Source of the DNA: Pomphorhynchus laevis
Lineage: Eukaryota; Acanthocephala; Palaeacanthocephala; Echinorhynchida; Pomphorhynchidae
Direction: 5' to 3'
Assembly (NCBI GenBank): GCA_012934845.2
Contig: WNNJ02001415.1
Coordinates: forward strand, 248,001 to 312,000
DNA: 64,000 nt
Program-made: the position numbers and the translations under genes
Part shown: positions 11,611 through 22,239 of the stretch, one piece after another
Layout of the letters: each line of letters opens with the position of its first letter
How positions within the stretch are numbered: the first letter of the stretch is position 1
Notes under the pieces: model-generated
What the model was told of the DNA's origin: nothing
Seen by the model: the letters and a program-made list of their open reading frames with translations, nothing else
Databases searched by the model: none

Positions 11611-12015
11611 TTAATCAAAACTATAACTAAAACTTCTTTCTTGTATTTGACGACGTTCAATTAATCGTAATGCTGCGACCAACTGTTCGCGGGTAATTTT
11701 ATATCCGCGACCACTTTTAAATCTGCCAATTGCATCATCAGCAGAAATTGCCCATTTTTCCATCATGTATCTACAAATCATATATCCTGTTCTGTTTAAA
11801 CCATGTGTACAATGTACTCCGATAGTTCCATTTGGATTTTTGAGCAGAAATCTGTCGACAATTCTGGCAAATATTTTAAAGTCAGATTCACTCGGAGCCG
11901 AATTTCCACCAGACATTGGTATCTTTGCATATTTGATATTCTAATATTATTATTTTTATATTATTCATTGGTGCGTGGTCCCTCCATCCGGATGGTATAC
12001 GTTTAGACAGCATTA
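11611..12015 (-). pseudogene. DUSP11/PIR1-like RNA phosphatase, deleted copy
   Basis: The last ~101 residues are open (from the internal Met at 11,916) and nearly identical to the intact copy at 32,575-33,159. They include the catalytic HCTHGLNRTGY loop and the IERRQIQERSFSYSFD tail. The first ~18 codons also remain (ATG near 12,015, SKRIPSGWRDHAPMNN). About 70 codons between them are missing, replaced by a short AT filler, and the two halves are in different frames. Without the middle of the phosphatase fold the product should be inactive. Three residue differences in the shared C-terminus indicate a recent duplication. Confidence 0.85.
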
Positions 12016-12089
12016 TCAACTTCTTCAAATATTAGTATAAATTAAAGAAATTTTAAATGATTGAATAAAATATAGTATTCGAAATTGTC

Positions 12090-12720
12090 AATAAATGTTT
12101 TAATGCCATAAAACATGTAATACCGACAAATGCTCGATTAATCACATTAGATGTATCATATCATTAAAGTTATTTAAGAAATTCCTTATTATTAAAGAAT
12201 TCACTAATATTCCATATAAAAATCATTGCATTGATCAGAAATTGAAAGACAGTAATTTGCCAAATAAACAAAGACAGTTTATATCTGAATCTGTTTCAGT
12301 ATCGAAATGATAGATTACTCGGCAATACTTAAGTAAACGAAACGATTAATGGTACATTTAAATGCAACAAAGCACGAAGTAAATGTTGCGTGCACATAAT
12401 GCCTCAAAATTGCATCAGGAGTGCAGTTACAAATTTAAAATATTAAATAAAAACAGCTAGTGACTAAAAAATCAAAAATCAATCTATGTAGCAAATTGCA
12501 AACAATGTAAGGTACAGTATGTGGGGGAAATCATGCAGAAGACTACGAAACAGGTTGACGCATGAACGCGGACGCATAAAATTGAAAATAAACTCTGATG
12601 CAGTTGTACGACATGTTTTGCTACATGGAATAGAAGCCAATATCGTGAAAGATATTGGATTCAACAATTACGCTCTGATACATCCAAATATAAATGTCGC
12701 ATAAGCCTTTTGTAAAAGCT
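12090..12720 (+). mobile_element. Canonical PLE remnant: RT piece and GIY-YIG end
   Basis: A short RT piece (DQKLKDSNLPNKQRQFISES, ~12,232-12,300) matches the better copy at 31,382-31,720. From ~12,479 the + strand reads VANCKQCKVQYVGE and later VVRHVLLHGIEANI, as expected for the C-terminal GIY-YIG endonuclease of canonical Penelope-like elements. The RT catalytic region between them is deleted and the frame is broken. The same pieces occur inverted at 31,990-32,500. Confidence 0.75.
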
Positions 12721-12879
12721 TCTTTTTAAGCATTTTGACATTTATGTTAATTTTAACATATTTTTAGATTTTTGAAAAAGCCGAAAGCAAAACGTAAATT
12801 GAAGAAATGATCTTTGTTTTTTTTGTTGGTTCTGATTTTGAGTTAGCGCAAATTACTTAAGTTCACAGAGAAAATGATA

Positions 12880-14135
12880 TTTCCTAAGCATTACCCTAGC
12901 ATTGTCGATGGTATGGATGGAGTTAAAGATACTATTTTAGGTTTATCTAATCATAGCAGAGACATCCAGGTTAGTAATTTATTAAAAAATTCAACAACTG
13001 ACTCGGGGCTGCTCACCCAATACATAAACTGACCAACCTTGCGATTATAACGATCTCAAAGCCTCTTGTGAGGCACAAAATGTTTAGACTATTTCTCCGA
13101 GAATTTGTTGGACGATACTCTAACAGAGTCATTTTCAATACAGTCAAGATCTTTGAGAACTCTCTTAGAGTCTCATTTATAACTTCCGAACTCATGCAAG
13201 AGTATAACACGTATTTTCATAAGAATCTCTCCCACTTGGGATCGATCGCTCTGAAACCGATCCAGTGTGCTCAAAATATCACGAACTTCCCCTCCCAGCT
13301 CGAGGAGGAAGATTTAAATCTGCTAAAAAGAACGTATCATCTTCACTCAGTAAGGCAGATCAAGTCTAAATTGGGAGAAGACCTCCCAATCGCCTTTTGT
13401 TCAGTCGACCTGGACCATGAGCATGTACTATCGAATGCTGCCTCTACTCCATTTCTTGGATATAACTTACGATTCGCGTTAATAGACCAGGATTCTCTCA
13501 CCTACCCCATTGCAATGTGTGTCATTCGTGGGGGCACTGGGGGTCCACGTGTACCAAAAACAGAATTTGTGGTGTCTGTTCATCTGTCTCGTGCGAAAAC
13601 ATGCTGAAGATGGAGCGATGCCTGGCTCCCCCAGCCTGCCATAATTGTGGGATGTCCACCACGCCTGGTCCAAGCGATGTAAAACATTCAAGAAGTATCA
13701 ACTATTGTTCACTAAACGTTCAGTCTCTAAGACCTTCTTTTCCGTCGCGGTCCCTACCGACAGGATGTCGAATAATGACATACTGCTCCTCTTAGCTAAC
13801 AACAAAAAAGTGATTCTTGCTCAAATGCAGTCAATGCTAGCCCCCTGTTGTCAGCTATTGTAGGGGCTCCCACGGCCCCGATGGCGGATGAACTAAAAGT
13901 ATCCCACTCCAAGAAAAGGGGGCATCAGCAAGAACGGTGCCACCTCTCAAGATGGGCAAGCTTCTACAAGAAAAGGGCGCTTAAAGGGAAATGATAATAT
14001 TGCCCTAGGGGTTCCGGCTCTGGATGGGGCTGGTGGCGGGAGGGGCAACCTTCCTGCACCTAGCTCTGTCTAGGTTAGCATCCCCCGTCCAACTTGTCTG
14101 ACAATATGGTGAGTAAACCTGAGCCTTTTTGTTGG
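12880..14135 (+). mobile_element. LINE family A, copy 1 (ORF1 only)
   Basis: The ORF1 core at 13,068-13,520 (FLREFVGRYSNRVIFNTVK, later SQLEEEDLNLLKRTYHL) is collinear with ORF1 of the copies at 28.6 and 51.1 kb. The zinc-knuckle region follows in shifted frames (CHSWGHWGSTC, later CLAPPACHNCGMS). The conserved ORF1 end and ORF2 start (ATGGTGAGTAAACCTGAGCC, ~14,106) are present. The copy stops there, and ~380-bp tandem repeats begin at 14,136. Confidence 0.8.
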
Positions 14136-14940
14136 TACCTCATTCTACTGATGAGTGTTGCCGGGTACTCATCATTTCGATGCTGAAGTGGTCGTCTAGA
14201 AGTGATATGGTGACTGAAACACGTAAATCGAAGTCCAGTCTATGAAGCAACACAATTTAGTATAAATGCCGTATTTCGTAAAAAATCCTGGACCGTTGTT
14301 TACTCAGCACATCCGTGCACTACTATTATACCTGCCGCATCCATTTAGGATCCAACGAGTGCAGCGACAATTCGGCAACAACCTCTGCCTAGTGTTTAAG
14401 GATAATCCTCACAGCAATTCGATCTTGTTAAGAGCGTAAGCCTCAGACAATTAAGCAAAGTGTCGGAAACGCCATTATTCACAATGTCACACAGACAACC
14501 GAAACGACCAGTGTGTACCTCATTCTAGTGATGAGTGTTGCCGGGTACTCATCATTTCGATGCTGAAGTGGTCGTCTAGAAGTGACATGGTGACTGAAAG
14601 TCGTGAATCGAAGTCCAGTCTATGAAGCAACACAATTTAGTATAAATGCCGTATTTCATAAGAAATCCTGGACCGTTGTTTACTCAGCACATCCGGGCAC
14701 TACTATTATACTTGCCGCATCCATTTAGGATCCAACGAGTGCAGCGACCATTCAGCAACAACCTCATCGAAGTTTAGTCTATCAAGCAACACAATTTAGT
14801 ATAAATGCCGTATTTCGTAAGAAATCCTGGACCGTTGTTTACTCAGCACATCCGTGCACTACTATTATAACTGCTTCGTCCATTTAGGATCCAACGAGTG
14901 CAGCGACAATTCAGCAACAACCTCTGCCTAGAGGTTTTTG
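14136..14940 (-). repeat. ~380-bp tandem repeat 'R' (2.4 units)
   Basis: Unit 1 starts at 14,136 and unit 2 at 14,516, both with TACCTCATTCTA. A partial third unit restarts at ~14,766 (ATCGAAGTTTAGTCTATC). Each full unit has a hairpin (ACTGATGAGT with ACTCATCA) and the conserved GATGCTGAAGTGGTCGTCTAG. Related units lie in the opposite orientation at 15,790-16,540, and a shorter piece is fused to PLE remnants at 12,300. There is no coding content. Confidence 0.85.
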
Positions 14941-14947
14941 CCACATG

Positions 14948-15370
14948 TTGGTAGCCCCGGGATCGTCAGAAGGCTGACTACCAACTCTTCTCCTTTTAAA
15001 ATTTGACTTATACGAGATTCGAGCTGTCGCTCTCCGTACTTGGCTTGAGCTCTTGACTGCTAGGTTACGAATCCAGGATTACCAAATTTCACACAGTATA
15101 TGAAACCTTCCATCATGATCTCCAGAAACTGCATTGACCGAGATGCTCTCTGGAATGTGTATCATATATTGTTTAGTATGACATTTGAAGATCGATTGAA
15201 ATCGGGATTGGTGATCCTTTGATGGATGTTTTTTTATTTATTGAATAGTTGCTAGGTCACACAAGGTGACTTTCGCATTGAAAACCAGCAACAGAATTTT
15301 TCCTTCATGATATCCAATTCCATACACCCTGACTAATAATGGCACCATTGCCGTTAGTAGTCAGGGTGCA
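14948..15370 (+). repeat. Repeat 'AB', first copy (order A then B)
   Basis: Block A runs from GGTAGCCCCGGGATCGTC to CTGCATTGACCGAGATGCTC, and block B from ATCGGGATTGGTGATCC to TAGTCAGGGTGC. Both recur at 27,675-28,082 in the same orientation but in the order B then A. The B end is an inverted repeat (CACCCTGACTA...TAGTCAGGGTG). No protein is encoded. Confidence 0.8.
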
Positions 15371-15389
15371 TATTTATATTTGTATATAT

Positions 15390-15800
15390 GTATATATCAG
15401 AAATGAATTCATTATTTAGTGATGAATCTCAATTTGGACAATTTTATGTTTCCTTAAATCAACAAAATCGATATACAATGTAGATGCCGACCAATCGTTG
15501 ATAACCTAAAATGCCCTACAAAATTACTATTTACTTACATTCAGAAACAATAATAAACTATTTTACGAAATGTACCATCGCATATCTCAAATACACAAGA
15601 TTTTCTTAAACGTTTTAATGCCATAAAACATTTAGTATTGACAAATGATCGATTAATCACATTAGATGTATCATCTCTGATTAACGAATACACTAATATT
15701 CCACATAAAGATGGTGTGGTGTATTGCATTGATCAGAAATTGAAAGACAGTAATTTCTCAAATAAACGAGTACAGTTTATATTATAACCTGTTTCAGAAT
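15390..15800 (+). mobile_element. PLE RT fragment
   Basis: Translation in + frames gives LRNVPSHISNTQDFLKRFNA, then LITLDVSSL, TNIPHKDGVVYCIDQKLKDS and an NKRVQFI end. This matches the minus-strand PLE at 31,400-31,860 almost residue for residue, including the noncoding flank from 15,390. It covers only the RT segment before the catalytic YIDD motif and then joins repeat R. Confidence 0.8.
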
Positions 15801-16540
15801 CGAACTGATAGAGTACTCGACAGCACTCATCAGTAGAATAAAGTACCCAATGGTCATTTCGGTTCCCTGTTTGACAGTAAAAAAGCCATTTCATACCCGT
15901 TGCTTAAACGTCTGAAGCTTTCGCTCTCGAACCAGAACATTTGCTGTGCAGATCATCCTTATCTATTCAGCAGAGGTTATTGCTGACTGTTCGTTTCACT
16001 CTTGGATCCAAAACTGCATTCGGTATATAGAAGTCAAGTCCGCTGTGCGGAATGAACCAACTGTTATGATTCCGAATGGAATCAATACTGTAGCTTAATG
16101 TAGTCGCTGATTGTAACAGTTTCGATCTACGAGCTGCAGGCTCCAAGTCATCTCTAGACGACCACTTCAGCATCAAAATGATGGATTACTCGTCAACACT
16201 TATCATTAGAATGAAGTACCCACTGTTCGTTTCGGTTGCCTGTGTGACAGTAAAAGAAGGCATTTCCATACGTTGCTTAAACGTCTGAGGCTTTGCTCTC
16301 GAAGCAAAAAAATTTGCTATGCAGACCATCTTTATCTGCACAGCAGAGGTTGTTGCTGACTGTTCACTTCATTTGTTAGATCCAAAATTGGATTCGGCAT
16401 ATAGAAGGTATGTCTAACTGTGCGTAATTAAAAACCGCCAGGATTCTGAATTAAGCTCGTAATGTAGTTTAATATAGTTACCCATTGAACTGGCTCTTAT
16501 CAACGAGATAGTGACATGATCCTGCAGTTTGTTAATCGAA
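15790..16540 (+). repeat. Repeat 'R', inverted copies
   Basis: Two diverged units begin near 15,790 and 16,160 (CAGCATC-AAAATGATGGATTACTC...). They share CATTTCGGTT(G/C)CCTGT, CAGCAGAGGTTRTTGCTGACTGTTC and TGGATCCAAAA with the reverse complement of 14,136-14,940. The first unit is fused directly to the PLE RT fragment. Confidence 0.75.
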
Positions 16541-17280
16541 GCCAGTTTCAATCGTCACCTTATTGAACTACATTACGAATTCCATTCGGAATCCTAGACG
16601 TTGTTTTATTCCTCACAGCTAGACTTAGCTTCTATATGCAGAATCAGTTTTGAATCCAACAAGTGAATTAAAAACAGCAATATATATGCGTATATATTTA
16701 AACCTCATTCGGAGATCCAGTTATTCGTATTACCTTCGTATTACAAATGCAAATTTTATTTTATTTTCTAAATATTTATGATTTTTAATTTATAGCCGAA
16801 ATACTGAGGAGGTCATAACTTCGTCAGTAAAAATTGAGAGTCTAAAATTAAAAGATTATAGCAAGACAAGGTTTTATACGTTTAACTTTTTATTTAAGGT
16901 AGCTATGATTAATATAAACGATTCTACGGCTACTGCAATGTTGATAAAAAGTATTTTGAAATTTACGCACAAATGATTTAATGTAATTTATTTTTTCTTA
17001 CGTCTTAAAAATTTTAGAATTATTGTTTTGAAGGCTAATTGTTTATCTATACAACATACATTTTGACAATAATAATCGGGCTAAGAAAATAGAAATAAAA
17101 AAATCAATTTTCAGATCCGGAAGAATCTGATGAAAAAGTAATTTTATAAAAATAACCAAATGATTATATAAAGTTTACAGTATTTTTTATCATGCTAAAA
17201 ATTTATATTTATTGTTCTAACGTCAAAATAAGTTTTTTTTAGATTAATATTTCTGCAAGAATGTAGGCTTTAATATAGTG
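16540..17280. other. AT-rich spacer
   Basis: Diverged tail of repeat R up to ~16,680, then AT-rich DNA with no ORF or recognised repeat. Confidence 0.5.
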
Positions 17281-17289
17281 TGAAATTTG

Positions 17290-18140
17290 ATAAAAAATTT
17301 CGACGCTAGTTGAAAAGGTTGCTTTTGTCGACTTCGTAAAGGCATTTAGCTACATAAACTGTATACGTTTATTCTATCAATTAAGTGAAATCCATATACT
17401 TAAGCAAATGTTACGTTCTCAATCAGATGGAAACATCCCTTCAATGTAATGATGTTTTTAAGAGGGATCAGCTATATCCCCTTTGTTTCAGTTTATTTTT
17501 TTATGATCTACTAGCATGTATTAAGAATATGGGCGTATATTGTACATTGTATACATATGACCTCGTACTTTTTTCAACAAGTTCTGCAATACTTCAAAAT
17601 TCTTTATCATGTTTACTAGAATATTGTCGCTTAAATGGGCTTAAAGCTAACTCAAACTTAAAACAAAGTAATAAAATTTCGATCGTGAGTGAGATTAGCT
17701 AAGACGGATTAATTCACTTTTAATTTCGAAAAATTGAATTGATTACTGTTTTCTAGATATAAATCTAACTTCGAAATAGGCATGTACCGATCATCTCACG
17801 AGTATTGTTTGTAAGATTGCATCCTCGATCAAACGGCTTCTTCATTCAAAAGTATATTCATCGATACAGCAATTAAGCGCTTTTTGAAAGTTTCGTCTTC
17901 CACTCTATCGTACCTTGTAAGAAAATCCCTTCTTTCTTTTGAACTTAGGGATTGGTTGTCTCTACCAGCAACATCTGATTTCATGCAACACAATTCAAAT
18001 TGGCACTAAAAACTAGTTTCAATTGGCCGCAGTTATCTTAATTCTTCTGTATGTATTTCGCAACACCTGTGGAATGAATTACCTAATGATAAACAATCGT
18101 TGGTATTGCGCTATTCGCTAGATTTCATCATAATATTCGA
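17290..18140 (+). mobile_element. Non-LTR RT fragment
   Basis: Frame pieces on + read FVDFVKAFSYINCIRLFYQL (near 17,320), PLCFSLFFYDLLACIKNMGV, and YDLVLFSTSSAILQNSLSCL followed by LEYCRLNGLKANSN. The last two are the RT catalytic block (a damaged YADDLVLFS) and the palm sequence after it. C-terminal pieces such as SSFKSIFIDTAIKRFLK continue to ~18,000. It is a short, badly decayed piece of a different LINE from its neighbours. The clade is uncertain. Confidence 0.7.
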
Positions 18141-19440
18141 GTTAACCCATTAGTATGTAATTGGTGAGACTCTAGCTGCAAATGCATGTATTTTGGAGAA
18201 GACTCTAAGGATCTATTGCACAACACAGTTTCACCATATTGCTCAATATGACTTAAAAGCTACTAGGCTCAATTATAAAAAGCTCAGGTCCGTCTTATTC
18301 TCTTTGCTGCGAATACAGAAATTTTTTACTTTCCAATTCTGTATTCACTGATTCTGTTGAGTATTATCATCTTCATAGCGGCGGTGGGATTGCAAAATAA
18401 AACTCAATAATTCGAAATGATTTTTAATAGTAATTTTATTAATTATAAATATAATATATAATACGTATATTAATTATTATCTGAGTAATTTTATTATCAC
18501 CTTCTGCCGCCTTAAAGTGATAATGCATTAAAAGTAGAAAATTTCTGTACAAACAAAGTATACAAGGTATCCTGAGGTCAGATACCAAGGCCTTGTATTT
18601 TGTAGTAAAATCGAAAGTCAATTATCCATAAAATTTGCACGATATTTCAGGAAGTACCTTGATAATAATACTACGAGCTCTCAAAGATTCATTTAAGTAC
18701 CCAAGCTTTGTTCTCTATTTTATCAGCATTCAAGAAAATGAGCAAAAGTCAACACTGCGATATTTTGTCTTTACGGCTCTCGTGGTAATGTAACATACGA
18801 TTAAGCATGAATAAATAAAATACGTAAAAAGTGTACTCTCGTATCGATTTTCATACTGTCAACGACAGTAGCGACAGGAAGAATCTTTTATATTTGCAAA
18901 ATCGTGTAGCTTCAATGAATCGTTGTTGTTTCAATGCAAAAAAGTCTCAATTAATACAATTACATCAAAATGATATAGAAAGGTTATACAACCAACATTT
19001 AGAAGACATTTCAAGCATTTAACATTATGTTATACGAAATTGAATTTGCAACTGTACAAATAATTAGATTGTAATGCCGATTCATCCTTTGAGCTGGAAA
19101 GAGTATCCTCAGGACATACCTTGTATCGCCAAACTTGATCGATGAACCATGATCGTGGAGGTATTAAGAGAAGAGCATACGTTTTGACAAAGATAATCAC
19201 CCTCTACGCCTGCGCTTTACGGAGTTGAAATAAAGCTTTTACCACAAATAAAGTAACGCTTTGTACCATCTAACGCTTGTTCTTCTCTTATTAATTGCCT
19301 AAGTTCATATTGTTTAGTTCTATCCTCTTCGGATTGATCAAGTTGTATGTTCATTCCCGAATACTAGCCAATCTTCTCAAGTCCCGAAGATAATGTAAGT
19401 ATCTTTGCTACGATTTTTCTCGTCAAAGATTTTTAATAAA
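18140..19440. other. Mixed region, no defined gene
   Basis: I see two coding-like scraps on the minus strand. Around 18,650-18,710 a frame reads ESLRARSIIIKVLPEIS, which weakly resembles DESKRACNILIKGLLESF at ~21,735-21,800. Around 19,213-19,340 a 42-codon stretch reads QLDQSEEDRTKQYELRQLIR... and ends KRYFICGKSFISTP before a stop. Either could be host exon debris or LINE ORF1 debris. The + ORF at 18,831-19,022 has no recognisable features. Confidence 0.3.
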
Positions 19441-21680
19441 AAGGAAAGTTTATTAATGTGGCAAATGCACACAGACTGTGTGCTTACAAGCCCACAAAAG
19501 CGAAACTGATTAAAACAGTTAATCGTTTAGTAGCATCGATTTTAGTTGCTTTTTGAAAAATTGAAGTGAGGATGATGATCGCAGATGTTCAGGTAGGGAA
19601 TTCCAAATAAGAGGAGCAGCGATATGTAGAAATCGACGGTCGAAGTTGGTTGAGTGAAGAGATACGTGTAGCAGGAGAGAAGCACAGGAACGTAGGTGAG
19701 TAGAAAGATAGCGAAATTCACTTTGAGTTAGCAGATAGAGATAATAAGGAGAATTACAATGGAGAAGGCGATAGGTTAGACAAAGCAGGCGAAAACGAAC
19801 GCGATGTTCAAAACTTAGCCATCTAAGTTTTGATAAATAGGAAGAGATATGATCGAATTTACAAAGTCGAAAAAGGATGCTCACAGCAGTGTTAATGAGG
19901 CGCTAAATAGATTTAAGGGATGACTTTGAAGAGAAGACGAGAAGGCTAAGACAGTAATAAATACGTGGGAAAAGAAGGGAGGAGATAAGAGATTTACAAG
20001 AACAAAAACCTAGAGAATTTCTGACGAGACGAATATCACGTAGAAGAATATTTGAAGATCTAGTTTTAGCATGAATGAAGAGATCGAGATGCAAATTATT
20101 GTCTAAGTGAAAACCTAGAAATACAAGTTTACCTACAGCAGGAATAATTGTGGTCTGAAGATACAGAGGAGGAAAACACTTTATATTTGGTAGGATTGAG
20201 GGGCATGCACAAAGAAATTAGATGTTCTGATAGAGCACGAGGGCAATTAAGCGCGGATATGAAAAGTTGGCTTAGGGAATGAGGAGACGAGTGAGAATAA
20301 AGAAGTATATCATCAGCGTACTGCATTACTCTGAACCAGAATTTATTAGTTATACAAGATAAATCTCCAAGAAGAAGCGTAAATAGAATAGAGCCAAGTA
20401 CTGAACCTTGAGGTACACCACAAGAGAGAAGATAAAGGAGAACATATTGAATTAGAATGGACGGAAAATGATCGATTGGAGAGATACGAAGAGAACCAAG
20501 CCAAGGTGGACGAAGAGAAGCCATAGTAATAGCGAAAGACGAAAAAGAAGATTTTTGTGATCGACAATGTCGAATGCAGATGAAAGATCGATTGATATTA
20601 CCACACTACAAAGTCCTTTGACACGAGCGGAGAGCAGATCAGAAAATACTTTATGACATGCTAGTTCGGTGGAATGATTGGAGCGGAAAGCAGATTGAAA
20701 AGAAGGGTAGAGCTGCGATATAGATATCTACTTGTTAATCTGATCTGAGACAAGGTGTTCAAGAATTTTAGATAAGGTTGGTATAATTGATATTGGGTGA
20801 TGAGATAAAGGAAGAGAGGGGTCAATAGAGGGCATTTTTAAGTAGGGACGAACAATGACCGTTTTCCAAAGAACAGGAAATATTCCTAACATGATTGACG
20901 AGTTAAAGAGGCTGGTAAGGAAAGGTGTGAAGTCTGTTGACAACAATTTGAGAATTCTAGTAAGGATGTGATCGGCAGGTGATGACTTACAAGTTAACGA
21001 AGTAAGAATGCAAGATACCTCATCTTCAGATATCGCAAGTTGGTAAAAGAGCTCAGGGATACGAACAGACGAGATACAAGAAGTTTGTGTAAGGACGATG
21101 ATCGAATCGATTAGAGAAATCGATTTTAAAATTAGGTAATCGGAGAATTGAGGAGGATCAAGAGTAGAGGTGACAGAGGAACGAGAAAGTAGAGAATTAA
21201 GAGTTTTCCATTTAGATCGAGAGTCATTAGCGGAAACCAGTTTGTTTCGCTAAAAAGCCATGTGCCTTAGAACGCAGAAGTTGCATAGCGAACGACGAAG
21301 AGCAAAGAATTGGTTACGGTAAAAGGATGAGTCAAGTTCTGAAGATAGTCTGAGATAACGATGATAAGTTATGAAAGAACGACGCAGGAGTCGTTTTGAA
21401 GTCACACACGCAGCGTCGAACCATGCTGCACGATAATGACGTGATTGAATAAAAGTATTAAGAGAAAGAATTTCATCGGTGATAGAGCAAAATACATTGT
21501 TAAAGAGGGTACATAAGTAATTAGGGGATTGATAGATAGAAGAAGGATACATTAAGGAAGAGCGGTAAATATGAGAGCGAAGAAGGGAAAGTCGAGAGCG
21601 AAGAAAGGTAGATCGAAGCATAGGCATGCAGCTTAAATTGTTCGTTTTCAATTTTCTTAAAATACCAGGTTTCAATTCAA
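19440..21680 (-). mobile_element. L2/CR1-like LINE, copy a (ORF2 remnant)
   Basis: Minus-strand pieces in order: endonuclease-RT linker 21,250-21,675, RT fingers 20,728-20,946 (FPVLWKTVIVRPYLK), palm 20,129-20,524 (CGVPQGSVLGSILF, MQYADDILLYSH), and C-terminus 19,519-19,884 ending AAPLIWNSLPEHLRSS. The 3' end (~19,440-19,500) carries the GTGGCAAATGC...GCTTACAAG signature shared with copies b and c. It is 5'-truncated and interrupted by several frame changes. Confidence 0.85.
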
Positions 21681-21699
21681 ATTTAGTAAGTTCGATATA

Positions 21700-22230
21700 T
21701 TGTAAATGGAAGACACAACTGACATTTCTTCAAAAGATTCAAGAAGTCCCTTGATAAGAATATTACAAGCTCTTTTTGATTCATCTATTAGCACTTTTAC
21801 ATAGGCAGACGCATTGATCGTATCACTTTCTTTTGGCTAAAATGCTCCATAATTCTAAATAATTGAGAACGTACGACTTTCGGCATTGTCGCTTTTTAAA
21901 TTTCTGCAAATGTTTTCTTAGCAATTTCAGAGATGTCAGCATTCAGGACATTACTATCTTGACTGCTTTTGTCAATTTTAACTTGATTATCGTTATTTCA
22001 TTTTGCAACAATTAGCATAATTTACGATGTTCCCCAACAATACGATGAAAAATCCCAATTAACTCTTAAATTAACTTTTGCAATTCTTTTAAGGCAATAT
22101 CTAAAGAAACGAAAACATTTTTTGCACAAACTGTTTTTAACGGGTTTTATTATTAAAAAATACAAACAGTTAAATAAGACATTGTCAACAACAAAACAGT
22201 CATAACGTCATATCATCAACATATACCAAA
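21700..22230. other. Spacer with possible exon debris
   Basis: The minus strand at ~21,735-21,810 reads DESKRACNILIKGLLESFEE before losing frame, and weakly matches a scrap at ~18,650. No complete gene is visible. The right part is the AT-rich 3' tail of the next LINE. Confidence 0.3.
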
Positions 22231-22239
22231 ACATCGAAT

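Larger units (their letters stand above)
11090..12620. repeat. Left arm of inverted duplication
   Basis: The sequence matches the reverse complement of ~31,990-33,675 at high identity across coding and noncoding parts: the DUSP11-like gene, its 3' flank, and PLE remnants on the other side. The main difference is an internal deletion inside the gene in this arm. The arms are about 19 kb apart. Confidence 0.9.

Noticed and set aside
14136-14230. CTGATGAG in repeat R taken as a hammerhead core
   Set aside because: On neither strand is CUGANGA followed by a closed stem II and GAAA in the right order. The motif is one arm of a simple TGATGAGT/ACTCATCA hairpin.
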